A DNA stretch of 23,798 nt, taken from positions 1 to 23,798 of the forward strand of contig CAJTYI010000024.1 of the NCBI GenBank assembly GCA_910584215.1. Direction: 5' to 3'. Below the pieces are notes generated by a model. That model ran no database searches. It saw only the letters and a program-made list of their open reading frames with translations, and was not told where the DNA came from. Below, piece after piece: positions 7,816-14,555 of this stretch. The position numbers and the translations under genes were made by a program. Numbering within the stretch: position 1 is the first letter of the stretch; each line of letters begins with the position of its first letter. The DNA is from an uncultured Roseburia sp. Lineage in GTDB: Bacteria; Bacillota; Clostridia; Lachnospirales; Lachnospiraceae.

Positions 7816-7852
7816 AGCGTGTCTGAACATAGTTTGGACACGCTTTGATTTT
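7816..7852 (+). terminator. Rho-independent terminator after the VOC gene
   Basis: Arms AGCGTGTC (7816-7823) and GACACGCT (7837-7844) form a perfect 8-bp stem with a 13-base loop. A T-rich tail with six consecutive T follows, about 35 bases after the stop codon. Confidence 0.75.
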
Positions 7853-8205
7853 TTACATTATTTGCTCGTGCAATCTGCAGCAAACAAATATTCTTAGGTG
7901 ATAAACAGTGACAATTTTTTCCCGCTTTGCTAATAAATTATCCCATCATTGTCGAATTTTTGCGTGGGGCATGATAAAATGAAGTGCAAAAGCGGTACTT
8001 ATTTGCAAGTTGCTTAGCGAAAACAACTATGCGCAAACAACAGCGTGGCTTGCGGATTATGAGATGAGAGTAAGGGTGCGTTCGCCAATTCCAATACAAA
8101 TTCCTGCGAGGTACTCTACAATTGCAGCGGTTATCGGAGTTGTGCAGTGAACGGAGCACTGCCGTTTAGAAGTTTCGCGTATAGGCATCGGCCATATATC
8201 AAATG

Positions 8206-8254
8206 CTAGTACAAGAACCATTAATTTCTGATACATTAATATTCGTTGTACTAG
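8206..8254. repeat. Imperfect inverted repeat around CTAGTACAA / TTGTACTAG
   Basis: The left arm begins CTAGTACAA (8206-8214) and the right arm ends TTGTACTAG (8246-8254), a perfect 9-bp outer stem. After a mismatched patch, ATTAAT pairs with ATTAAT further in. The right arm is also one copy of a direct repeat found again at 8303-8319. Confidence 0.6.
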
Positions 8255-8319
8255 TACCACGAAGCAGATGAAAAATCAGACAAGCCAAGGTGTCAGTTCA
8301 TGAATATTCGTTGTACTAG
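8238..8319 (+). repeat. Direct repeat AATATTCGTTGTACTAG, two copies
   Basis: The identical 17-base sequence is at 8238-8254 and 8303-8319, 65 bp apart, 109-190 bp upstream of the LytTR regulator gene. LytTR proteins bind direct repeats with a GTT core, and these copies contain CGTT, so they are candidate binding sites. Confidence 0.65.
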
Positions 8320-8335
8320 GATAGAGAGAATCAAG

Positions 8336-8386
8336 GTGCAAATGCAAAGATCATGATAAAATGAAAGTGCAAATGCAAAGATCATG
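8336..8386 (+). repeat. Direct repeat GTGCAAATGCAAAGATCATG, two copies with a third partial copy upstream
   Basis: Identical 20-base copies at 8336-8355 and 8367-8386 are spaced 31 bp, about three helical turns, and end 41 bp before the LytTR regulator start. A related partial copy (CATGATAAAATGAA then GTGCAAA) is at 7970-7990. The arrangement fits a cooperative binding site or a small duplication. Confidence 0.65.
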
Positions 8387-8427
8387 GGAAAGATTGGCAA
8401 TGACGGGTATGAGAGGAAACGTTAAAC

Positions 8428-9147
8428 ATGTATGAGATAGCTCTATGTGATGACGAGTGGGCGGAACTCGAGAAAATAGAAAAACTGCTGTCACTGTATC
8501 AACAGGAACGCAAAGAGAGTATTCAGTATAAAATAGAAAAATTTGAAAGTGCCGAGGAGCTGCTTGCACAGGTGCGGCAAGAGAATTATACGCCCGATTT
8601 GTTGCTCTTGGATATTTTTATGGCGGGTAAGACCGGGATGGAGGCGGCGGATGAACTGCGCAAAGAAAAGTGTGATGTGCCGATCGTTTTTTTGACTGCT
8701 TCCACCGAATATGCACTCGAAGCATATGAGCTGGACGCCGTGCAATATCTTGTGAAGCCTTTTGAAAAAGAAAAGTTTTTTCATGCGATGGATATCGCTT
8801 TTGATAAGGTATGGAGAAAAGAGGAGCCGCTTGTCATCAAGGTGGCTGGCGGAGTGTGCCAGATGCAGCCGGATGACATTTTCTATTGTGAGACGCAGAA
8901 AAATTATCAGATTTTATATACGCGGACGGAAAATCTTAGAGTGCGAATGACAGCCGGTCATTTATATGAGATATTACAACGCTTTTCACAGTTCAAAAAG
9001 TGTGGCAGTTCCTATATACTGAATATGAATCATATTGTCGCCCTGCATAAGGATGAAGTGAAGATGGATAACGGCAAAAAAGTATATATCCCGAGCAGCA
9101 AAGCGGCAGAATTTAAGAAAGCCTACTTTGCTTATTATTTTGATTAG
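8428..9147 (+). CDS. LytTR-family response regulator (AgrA/LytR type), orphan
   Basis: 239 residues. The receiver domain (about 1-125) has the acidic pair D8-D9, the phospho-acceptor D62 in LLLLDIF, T90 in VFLTAS and K110 in LVKPF. The LytTR DNA-binding domain (about 133-237) includes DDIFYCETQKNYQILYT and FKKCGSSYILNMNHIVAL. The start is an ATG with GAGAGGAAA upstream. No histidine kinase is adjacent: the next gene is on the other strand and the upstream stretch is non-coding. It probably activates genes through paired direct repeats, and the repeats just upstream suggest it controls itself. Confidence 0.9.
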   Translation: MYEIALCDDEWAELEKIEKLLSLYQQERKESIQYKIEKFESAEELLAQVRQENYTPDLLLLDIFMAGKTGMEAADELRKEKCDVPIVFLTASTEYALEAYELDAVQYLVKPFEKEKFFHAMDIAFDKVWRKEEPLVIKVAGGVCQMQPDDIFYCETQKNYQILYTRTENLRVRMTAGHLYEILQRFSQFKKCGSSYILNMNHIVALHKDEVKMDNGKKVYIPSSKAAEFKKAYFAYYFD

Positions 9148-9177
9148 ATTTTGCAAGATTTCGTGCGTATAGGCAAT

Positions 9178-9206
9178 AAAAAACCGGACATGATGTCCGG
9201 TTTTTT
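9178..9206. terminator. Bidirectional rho-independent terminator
   Basis: AACCGGACA (9182-9190) and TGTCCGGTT (9194-9202) form a perfect stem flanked by an A-run on the left and six T on the right. It can terminate the LytTR gene on the plus strand and, read backwards, the chemoreceptor gene on the minus strand. Confidence 0.85.
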
Positions 9207-9275
9207 GATTTCATAAATGATGACTGACTTTCTATATGAGAATCAGCGATATGATATGACATTGTGATAATTGCT

Positions 9276-11027
9276 TTAATCCAGATTTATCTTGTTCCCA
9301 GGCGTCTGTGAATAGCTTGAGCCATTGTTCATCATGTGATTTCCGGAAGCATATTCTTCGCGGAGTACAAATTTGGAGACAAGATTTTTAAGTTTTGCTG
9401 CCTGGCTGGAAAGCTCTTCACTGGCAGAAGCACTCTCTACGGCGGTGGCAGAATTGTTCTGTACAACGCAGGAGATTTGTTCTACGCCCAGTGTAACCTG
9501 TTCCACGGAACTTGCCTGATCTTTCGCGGCATCCGCGATCTTGTCCACCTTGGTAGCTGCCATGCTTACCTGCTCTCTTACCGTTATCATAGATTGCGCC
9601 GTCAAGTCTGCGATCTGCGTTCCGTCCGCAACTGCCTTGATCGCGCTCTCAATCAACTCGGCGGTATCTTTTGAGGCAATCGTACTCTTGCTTGCAAGGG
9701 TGCGCACCTCATCTGCGACTACGGCAAAACCTTTACCCGCGGTGCCTGCACGCGATGCCTCGACCGCCGCGTTGAGCGCCAGGATGTTGGTCTGGAAAGC
9801 AATGTCCTCGATTGTCTTGATAATCTTACTGATCTCGTTGGCTGCGCGGGTGATCTTTTCCATAGCGTCCATCATATCGCGCATCTGTCCGTTACACTGC
9901 TCCACTTTATCGCCGGCCGTGTTGGACTGATTTTTGGCCTCAAGTGCATTGTCGGCCGTCTCCTTAATCTGCTGTGAAATATCAGAGATCGTTGCTGCAA
10001 GCTCTTCCACAGCTGCTGCCTGCTCAGTCGCTCCCTGTGAAAGTGTCTGAGAACCGCCGGAAACCTGATCGGATCTCGAAGCAACCTGATCAGCGCTCTG
10101 GTTGATCTGACCCAATGTTATGCTCAGATCGCGGTTAAGTTTGCGTATGGACTGCAAAAGCCCCTGGAAGTTACCGACATATCTCTCCTCTGCTCTCGTG
10201 CGCACATCAAAGTTGCCGTTCGCCATTTCGCCCAGGATCATGGAGGCATCGGAGATAACGGTTTCCAAAATAACGGTCATATTTCTAAATGCATTGGCCA
10301 AGCTTCCCAATTCATCTTTGGATTTGTAGGTGATGGCAATGTCAAAATCACCGCGCACAATCTTGTCGGCAGATTTCTCCAGTTCATGAAGCGGCCGTGT
10401 GATAGAACGTGTTAAGTAAAGGGACAGCACCAGTGTGATTAAAAGTGCGATACCGGCCATGCCCAACTGTAATGTAACCAGTGTTTCCTGTGAGGCTGAA
10501 TTTTCTTCATAATTCTTTGTTGCGTCAGATTCTGCTGACTGGCTGATTTGAATCAGTGTATTGACGGCCTCTTCCACTAACGGCTGGTATTCATTGAGCA
10601 GCATGTCCTGTGCGGAAGTCATGTTGACATCTGCCGTCTGGATTATGGTCTCCTGCATCTCAATGGCTGCCTGTGTATTTTCTGAAAATGCGCTCAATAA
10701 TTCGGAGCTGCCGGTAAAATGTTCGGATACCCAGGCTGCGTTTTCCTCTAATGCCGAAAGCTCTTTATGTAAGTCATCCAAATAAGCGGTTTTTCTCGCC
10801 TGATCTTGGTCAACCGTGATAAAAGTCAGATCTTTTACAATAATCTGCAAGCCGCGGCGCATATTCATTATTCTGTTGGTGATCTGATATTCGACGTTGT
10901 AGAACTCCGAATATTTGTCGGCGCTTTGTTTTAACCCCGTGACTGCGATTGTGACTGTGCCACAGAACAGTACAATAATCATCATGAAAGTTATTAAGAG
11001 TTTTGCCCAGATTTTTAAGTTTTTCAT
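9276..11027 (-). CDS. Methyl-accepting chemotaxis protein (transmembrane chemoreceptor)
   Basis: 583 residues from the ATG at 11027, which has AGGAGG six bases upstream; the in-frame ATGs at 11033 and 11060 fit the ribosome binding site worse. The order is TM1 (about 7-30), an extracellular four-helix-bundle sensor of about 155 residues, TM2 (185-206), HAMP (207-260), a second HAMP-like connector (261-308) and the cytoplasmic signalling hairpin (309-555). The hairpin tip is IEDIAFQTNILALNAAVEAS (406-425), then GKGFAVVADEVRTLA, which binds CheA and CheW. A T replaces the usual E in AGEAGKG. There is no CheR-docking pentapeptide at the C-terminus. The ligand is unknown; the sensor resembles the generic 4HB type. 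No chemotaxis or flagellar genes are nearby, so it is a stand-alone receptor. Confidence 0.93.
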   Translation of the reverse strand: MKNLKIWAKLLITFMMIIVLFCGTVTIAVTGLKQSADKYSEFYNVEYQITNRIMNMRRGLQIIVKDLTFITVDQDQARKTAYLDDLHKELSALEENAAWVSEHFTGSSELLSAFSENTQAAIEMQETIIQTADVNMTSAQDMLLNEYQPLVEEAVNTLIQISQSAESDATKNYEENSASQETLVTLQLGMAGIALLITLVLSLYLTRSITRPLHELEKSADKIVRGDFDIAITYKSKDELGSLANAFRNMTVILETVISDASMILGEMANGNFDVRTRAEERYVGNFQGLLQSIRKLNRDLSITLGQINQSADQVASRSDQVSGGSQTLSQGATEQAAAVEELAATISDISQQIKETADNALEAKNQSNTAGDKVEQCNGQMRDMMDAMEKITRAANEISKIIKTIEDIAFQTNILALNAAVEASRAGTAGKGFAVVADEVRTLASKSTIASKDTAELIESAIKAVADGTQIADLTAQSMITVREQVSMAATKVDKIADAAKDQASSVEQVTLGVEQISCVVQNNSATAVESASASEELSSQAAKLKNLVSKFVLREEYASGNHMMNNGSSYSQTPGNKINLD

Positions 11028-11051
11028 TTTCATCCTCCTATGCTCTGTATC

Positions 11052-11140
11052 TGAAACCATTGCAGCTTATGGTTTTAGATTCCTCATTCAGTCTGTGCAA
11101 GACTGTTCTTCCTTAGATATCTTGAGCCTAAAACCTAAAG
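11052..11140 (-). ncRNA. Structured 5' leader of the chemoreceptor mRNA
   Basis: In the minus-strand transcript GGTTTTAG pairs with CTAAAACC, closing a domain of about 70 bases. Inside it CAGTCT-TGCAC-AGACTG makes a perfect 6-bp hairpin and a purine-rich TCTAAGGAAGAA stretch is left single stranded. I compared it by eye with c-di-GMP class I and other common riboswitches and saw no match. It may be a regulatory leader of unknown type. Confidence 0.35.
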
Positions 11141-11151
11141 ATATTGTATCA

Positions 11152-11180
11152 ATTATAAACTATAATTTCTATTCTGTCTA
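11152..11180 (-). promoter_or_regulatory. Sigma-A promoter of the chemoreceptor gene
   Basis: On the minus strand the -35 is TAGACA (11175-11180) and the -10 is TATAAT (11152-11157) with a 17-bp spacer. It gives a leader of roughly 120 bases. No motility-sigma (TAAA...CCGATA) match was found instead. Confidence 0.7.
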
Positions 11181-11235
11181 CTCTGCTTTTGAAAACTGTT
11201 ACGTTAAATTAATTGCCAAATTTTGTCATAAATTT

Positions 11236-11264
11236 TTGTTAAAAGTACATAAAAAATTTATAGT
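11236..11264 (+). promoter_or_regulatory. Candidate promoter for the Ig-like repeat protein
   Basis: The -35 TTGTTA (11236-11241) and -10 TATAGT (11259-11264) are separated by 17 bp. Together with the opposing chemoreceptor promoter it makes a divergent control region for two surface proteins. The transcript would start about 130 bases before the ATG. Confidence 0.5.
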
Positions 11265-11308
11265 TTGTTCGATTTACATGTGTAATTTGATGTGTTACGT
11301 TAAAAGCG

Positions 11309-11376
11309 GGCAAAATTAAGAGGAGATACCAGATGTGAATGCCTCTTAAAGCCCTCTGATTTGCCGTGACATATCC
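11309..11376 (+). ncRNA. Structured 5' leader of the Ig-like repeat protein mRNA
   Basis: TTAAGAGG (11316-11323) and CCTCTTAA (11342-11349) form a perfect 8-bp hairpin with an 18-base loop. GGGC just before can pair with GCCC just after, or CGGGCAAA can pair with the later TTTGCCG, giving two alternative outer stems. Mutually exclusive pairing is a feature of regulatory leaders, but no known class is recognised. Confidence 0.3.
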
Positions 11377-11399
11377 GCCGTCTAAAATGGAGGAAGTCT

Positions 11400-12410
11400 A
11401 TGTCACATAAAAATAATTTCTTACGGACAGCGTTAGCTGTCTTCTGCATGTTTTTCATACTCTTTAATTTCAACGGCAACCCACAACTGATATATGCAGC
11501 CGGCGGCTACGAATTTGTGATTCTTGGAACATACCAGGCGGAAATGAAGATCGGCGATGCATTCTATCTGGCAGCGATCACTTCAAATGGGAAGAAACCG
11601 AGTTTCTCGTCCAGCAATTCTTCCGTGGCGTCAGTCAATACATACGGGAAGATCACAGCCAAATCGGCGGGGACGGCTCTAATCACCGTCAAGATCAAAA
11701 ACGGTGAGGCAAGATGTAAAGTTACGGTGCGAAAGACGGTGATTGTGCTCAACAAAAAGAACCTTTCGCTCGAAAATGGATATGGCGCCAGGCTGACGGC
11801 AGAAGTCTCTACCGGTCATCCGGTCAAATGGAAATCCAGCAAAAAGAGTATCGCAACGGTGGATGAAAACGGAAATGTGCTGGCGAAAAAGCCCGGGAGT
11901 ACGACGATTTCTGCCACAGCCGACAAGACATCGTCAAGCTGCAAGGTCACAGTCAAAAAGCCTTCGGTAAAATTAAACAAAACCAAAGTATCCCTGTATC
12001 GCAGGGGCAAGATTAAGCTTACGGTCACGGCATCCTCGAAAAGTATGCCAAAGTGGAAGAGCAATAAAAAGAGCGTTGCCACTGTGGATGACGAGGGGAA
12101 CGTGACGGCCGTAAAGAATGGCAGCGCAATCATTACGGCCACCGTGGACGGCGTCAGCAGGACCTGTGAGGTTTTCGTCAAAAAGCCCGCGATTTGTTTC
12201 GCCGAGGATGCCATTACAATATCTGTGGGAGAGCGTTATAAGCTTCAGGCGGATGTATCTTCCGGCAATTGGCCGGCCTATTCTAGTTCCAATACGAGTA
12301 TCGCCTCGGTAGATGAAAATGGCATCATCTGCGGAAAATGTCCCGGCAGGGCGTATATCTATGCCAGCGAGGACGGCACTAAGGAACGGGTGACGGTCAC
12401 GGTAAAGTAG
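11400..12410 (+). CDS. Secreted protein with four bacterial Ig-like (BIG2) domains
   Basis: 336 residues. An N-terminal signal peptide (about 1-34, with a hydrophobic core around 10-27 and an alanine pair before the cleavage point) is followed by four BIG2 units at roughly 38-111, 113-187, 189-262 and 264-336. Each unit ends in the family pattern KWKSSKKSIATVDENGNVLA...G...I.A...CKVTV. No LPXTG, membrane anchor, SLH or catalytic domain is present, so it is probably released or held non-covalently. BIG2 modules occur in adhesins and cell-surface proteins. The start has GGAGG seven bases upstream. The gene stands alone, divergent from the chemoreceptor. Confidence 0.85.
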   Translation: MSHKNNFLRTALAVFCMFFILFNFNGNPQLIYAAGGYEFVILGTYQAEMKIGDAFYLAAITSNGKKPSFSSSNSSVASVNTYGKITAKSAGTALITVKIKNGEARCKVTVRKTVIVLNKKNLSLENGYGARLTAEVSTGHPVKWKSSKKSIATVDENGNVLAKKPGSTTISATADKTSSSCKVTVKKPSVKLNKTKVSLYRRGKIKLTVTASSKSMPKWKSNKKSVATVDDEGNVTAVKNGSAIITATVDGVSRTCEVFVKKPAICFAEDAITISVGERYKLQADVSSGNWPAYSSSNTSIASVDENGIICGKCPGRAYIYASEDGTKERVTVTVK

Positions 12411-12423
12411 GCGTTTAAACGCC
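12410..12423. repeat. Perfect palindrome GGCGTTTAAACGCC at the gene end
   Basis: A 14-base perfect palindrome overlaps the last base of the Ig-protein stop codon. It has no T-run after it, so it is a poor terminator; it could protect the mRNA end or be a protein site. Confidence 0.4.
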
Positions 12424-12502
12424 GTTATTGGTTCGCAGTACCTATAATTATCTATATGGCGGGATGGAACGGCAAATCTTACCATCACAATCAGACAAAA
12501 GC

Positions 12503-12562
12503 ACTTTAAGTAACGCATCATGCTTCATACAAATAGGATGAAAAATACTTTAACTAACGCAT
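12503..12562 (+). repeat. Near-identical direct repeat ACTTTAAGTAACGCAT
   Basis: Copies at 12503-12518 and 12547-12562 differ at one base (AAG versus AAC) and lie 44 bp apart in the gap between the convergent Ig-protein and MATE genes. Function is unknown; the second copy ends just before the MATE stop codon. Confidence 0.5.
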
Positions 12563-12568
12563 ATACAT

Positions 12569-13927
12569 TTAGGAAGTGGAAACATTTTCATGTCCGCGGC
12601 TGCTTGGCGTTTGCAGATGGTATATGACGGCTGCTGCCGCTGCGGAGACAAATTCCGCGAAACAGAAAGCATACCATACGCCGCTTGCGCCAAACTGTCT
12701 GCTGAACAGATAGGCAGCCGGCATGATCACAATTACATAGCGCAGCAGAGAAATTATCAGGGAATGTGTTCCTTTTCCCAAACCTTCTAGGGCGCCCGAA
12801 CAGGTAATGGAAACAGCCGACACGACAAAACCGCAGCTGATGATTTGCAGTGCACAGACGCCGATGCTGATGGTGTCGGCGCTGTCCGTAAAGAGTCCGA
12901 TTAATTGTCTCGGTATGGTCCATGATGCCGCCATGCCGATTGCCATAATGCCGGCGTTTAGTGCCAAAGAGGTATGGTATATTTTTTTGACGCGGCCGTA
13001 TTCTTTTGCGCCGTAATTGTAACCCATCAGTGGCCGTATGCCCTGAATAATGCCGTTGGCAGTCAAATAGATGAAGGTCTGTAATTTGTAATATACGCCC
13101 AGGACCAGGACATATTTTTCCGAAAAATTTGCCAGCAGACCGTTTAGTACCGAGATTAAGAGCGATGGAAGCGCCAGATTCAGGGTCGCAGAGATTCCCA
13201 CGGAATACAATTTTTTTAAGATCGCTTTCTCAGGTTTGAAGTATTTGGGACTTAAAGTAAGCGAGGGGCGGCCAAAGAACCAGAAAAGCAGGTAGGTAAG
13301 GAGCGTTATACATTGCCCGATTCCGGTGGCGTAAGCAGCTCCAGCGATACCCATGGCAGGGAAAGGGCCTATGCCAAAGATCATCAATGGGTCGAACAGT
13401 ATATTTGCCGCGCAGCCGCAGATCATGCAGAACATAGAGACTTTCATCCTGCCGACAGCCTGAAATATTTTTTCAAACGACAGGCCAAGTGCGATCACGG
13501 GCGAGAACAGAAAAGCTCTGTCAGCGTATACAAGCGCCAGGCCAGTAATCTCGCCATCGGACGAGAAACCGCGCAAAAATAACGGCATGACTGCCATGCA
13601 GACTGCGGACAACAGCAGACCATGAACCAGACTAAATGTCATTCCCAGTGTGGCAGTGCGGTTGGCGCGCTTCTGATCGCCGGCGCCAAGATAAAATGCG
13701 ATGCCGGAGTTGATACCGATGCCGAAACCAATTGCGATGGCATTGATAAGATTTTGCACCGGGAAGACGAGTGCCAGCGCTGTCATGGCATCTTCGCTCA
13801 CTTTGGCCACAAAGTAACTGTCAATGATGTTGTACAGTGCGTTGACTGCCATGGAAATGACCATGGGCAGCGACATAGACAACACCAACGGTAAGATTTT
13901 TCGCTCTTTCATAAACGTCTGTTCCAT
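12569..13927 (-). CDS. MATE family multidrug/cation antiporter (second copy type)
   Basis: 452 residues from the ATG at 13927 (MEQTFMKERKILPLVLSMSLP), with GGAG ten bases upstream. An upstream in-frame start at 13960 has no ribosome binding site. About 12 membrane segments are present in two homologous halves, including SMAVNALYNIIDSYFVAKVSEDAMTALALVFP at the first helix pair (read as two parts), as in NorM/MepA-like exporters. It is only distantly similar to the MATE protein at 5787-7124, so it is not a recent duplicate. It is a single-gene transcript with an unusually long structured leader that includes an intrinsic terminator, which points to induced expression. Confidence 0.9.
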   Translation of the reverse strand: MEQTFMKERKILPLVLSMSLPMVISMAVNALYNIIDSYFVAKVSEDAMTALALVFPVQNLINAIAIGFGIGINSGIAFYLGAGDQKRANRTATLGMTFSLVHGLLLSAVCMAVMPLFLRGFSSDGEITGLALVYADRAFLFSPVIALGLSFEKIFQAVGRMKVSMFCMICGCAANILFDPLMIFGIGPFPAMGIAGAAYATGIGQCITLLTYLLFWFFGRPSLTLSPKYFKPEKAILKKLYSVGISATLNLALPSLLISVLNGLLANFSEKYVLVLGVYYKLQTFIYLTANGIIQGIRPLMGYNYGAKEYGRVKKIYHTSLALNAGIMAIGMAASWTIPRQLIGLFTDSADTISIGVCALQIISCGFVVSAVSITCSGALEGLGKGTHSLIISLLRYVIVIMPAAYLFSRQFGASGVWYAFCFAEFVSAAAAAVIYHLQTPSSRGHENVSTS

Positions 13928-13990
13928 TATAATTTTTCTCCATTCTTTCACGAGTGTCAATTCCGCCCGAAGGTTATTTATTGCGCAGGA

Positions 13991-14029
13991 AAATCGAAAG
14001 CAATTTCCTATTTACAAATCGAAAGCAAT
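13991..14029. repeat. Direct repeat AAATCGAAAGCAAT, two copies
   Basis: Identical 14-base copies at 13991-14004 and 14016-14029, spaced 25 bp, lie in the 3' part of the MATE leader next to the hairpin cluster. Confidence 0.6.
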
Positions 14030-14050
14030 CGAGTAGGGGAGATTTCTTCC

Positions 14051-14176
14051 CTACTCGCCGCGCGGGGTGCGTGCTGCAACAGCAGCTATTTTCACTTCGC
14101 ACCCCTGCGCATAAAAAACCACACAACTACTGGAAGTAATTGTGTGGCGAAAAAAGATCACTCTTGAAAAATCCAC
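14051..14176 (-). CDS. Possible 41-residue leader ORF in the MATE leader
   Basis: A GTG at 14176 opens a 41-codon frame (beginning VDFSRVIFFRHTIT, ending AARTPRGE) that runs through the terminator hairpin and the large compound hairpin and stops inside the next one. If translated, ribosome movement or stalling would decide whether the terminator folds, as in drug-inducible attenuation. The ribosome binding site is poor (GAGG only about 1-2 bases from the GTG), so it may be chance. Confidence 0.2.
   Translation of the reverse strand: MDFSRVIFFRHTITSSSCVVFYAQGCEVKIAAVAARTPRGE
14113..14147 (-). terminator. Intrinsic terminator inside the MATE leader
   Basis: On the minus strand CCACACAA and TTGTGTGG form a perfect 8-bp stem with a 13-base loop, followed at once by TTTTTT. 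Only the minus-strand direction has the T-run. It lies between the MATE promoter and the MATE gene. Confidence 0.65.
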
Positions 14177-14201
14177 GCCTCGACAGAGGTTTTATAATAT
14201 A

Positions 14202-14231
14202 ATTATATATCATAATTGCCGTAAAGGTCAA
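14202..14231 (-). promoter_or_regulatory. Sigma-A promoter of the second MATE gene
   Basis: On the minus strand the -35 is TTGACC (14226-14231) and the -10 is TATAAT (14202-14207) with an 18-bp spacer. It overlaps the upstream edge of the divergent spoIIID control region. Confidence 0.65.
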
Positions 14232-14234
14232 CTG

Positions 14235-14263
14235 GCATAAATAAAAAACCCACTGCATAGATT
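14235..14263 (+). promoter_or_regulatory. Candidate sigma-E promoter of spoIIID
   Basis: GCATAAAT (14235-14242) and CATAGATT (14256-14263) resemble the sporulation sigma-E -35 and -10 boxes (ATATTT-like and CATACAAT-like), though the 13-base spacer is one shorter than usual. spoIIID is a sigma-E target in characterised spore formers, and no sigma-A promoter fits better here. Confidence 0.45.
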
Positions 14264-14293
14264 GTAAAAACAGTTGTTACAGGGGATTTTTTT

Positions 14294-14548
14294 GTGAAAA
14301 GCTATATTGAAGAACGCGCTATGGAAATTGCTAAGTATATTATTGATAATAACACAACCGTGCGGCAGGCGGCAAAACATTTTGGCATCAGTAAGAGCAC
14401 AGTACATAAGGACTGCACCGAACGCCTTGCGCAGGTCAGTCCTGCCCTTGCTGCGGAAGTGCGCAAGGTGTTGGATGTCAATAAATCCGAGCGCCATATC
14501 CGCGGCGGCATGGCGACAAAAGAAAAATATGCACATCAGCACGGTTGA
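14294..14548 (+). CDS. spoIIID: Sporulation transcription factor SpoIIID
   Basis: 84 residues from GTG at 14294, with AGGGGA eight bases upstream, the usual SpoIIID size. It is recognisable along its whole length: YIEERAMEIAKYIIDNNTTV, then RQAAKHFGISKSTVHKDCTERL (helix-turn-helix, about residues 23-45), then VRKVLDVNKSERHIRGGMATKEKY, the basic C-terminal DNA-contact tail. In the mother cell it activates and represses many sigma-E genes and helps the switch to sigma-K. Its stop is 7 bases from the stop of the convergent kinase-like gene, with no terminator between. Its presence marks the organism as a spore former or recent descendant of one. Confidence 0.95.
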   Translation: MKSYIEERAMEIAKYIIDNNTTVRQAAKHFGISKSTVHKDCTERLAQVSPALAAEVRKVLDVNKSERHIRGGMATKEKYAHQHG

Positions 14549-14555
14549 GCGCCGT

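Larger units (their letters stand above)
7853..8427 (+). other. Repeat-rich non-coding stretch before the LytTR regulator
   Basis: No convincing gene is present. One frame stays open from about 7985 to a TGA near 8149 and reads protein-like text (for example LLSENNYAQTTAWLADYEM), but it has no good start or ribosome binding site and may be a gene remnant. The rest holds short direct and inverted repeats (listed separately) up to the regulator start. I could not place a convincing sigma-A promoter for the regulator within it. Confidence 0.5.
11028..11399. other. Divergent control region between chemoreceptor and Ig-protein genes
   Basis: No gene is present. It holds the leftward sigma-A promoter (11152-11180), the rightward candidate promoter (11236-11264) and a structured leader on each side. 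The base composition is strongly AT-rich between the two promoters. Two surface-facing genes sharing one control region may be co-regulated. Confidence 0.5.
13928..14207 (-). ncRNA. Long structured leader of the second MATE gene (candidate attenuator)
   Basis: About 265 bases separate the promoter from the start codon. On the minus-strand RNA there are, in order, a terminator hairpin (14119-14147), a long compound hairpin with GCGC/GCGC, GGGGTGCG/CGCACCCC and an inner GCTGC-AACA-GCAGC stem (14060-14110), a GAGTAGGG/CCCTACTC hairpin (14031-14056), and two copies of a 14-base repeat (13991-14004 and 14016-14029). A terminator before an efflux gene suggests conditional readthrough. I do not recognise the class; it could also be a mobile repeat. 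Confidence 0.45.

Noticed and set aside
11052..11140. c-di-GMP class I riboswitch in the chemoreceptor leader
   Set aside because: The conserved GGCAAACC, GGGACGCAAAGCC and GGUAGGUAGC blocks are not present.
11345..11380. Motility sigma (sigma-D/28) promoter before the Ig-protein gene (TAAA followed by CCGTGA)
   Set aside because: The -10 match to CCGATA is weak and the spacing is short; the sigma-A candidate at 11236-11264 is better.
13313..14139. Several plus-strand ORFs opposite the second MATE gene and its leader
   Set aside because: They are antisense shadows without ribosome binding sites; the minus-strand MATE frame explains most of this stretch.
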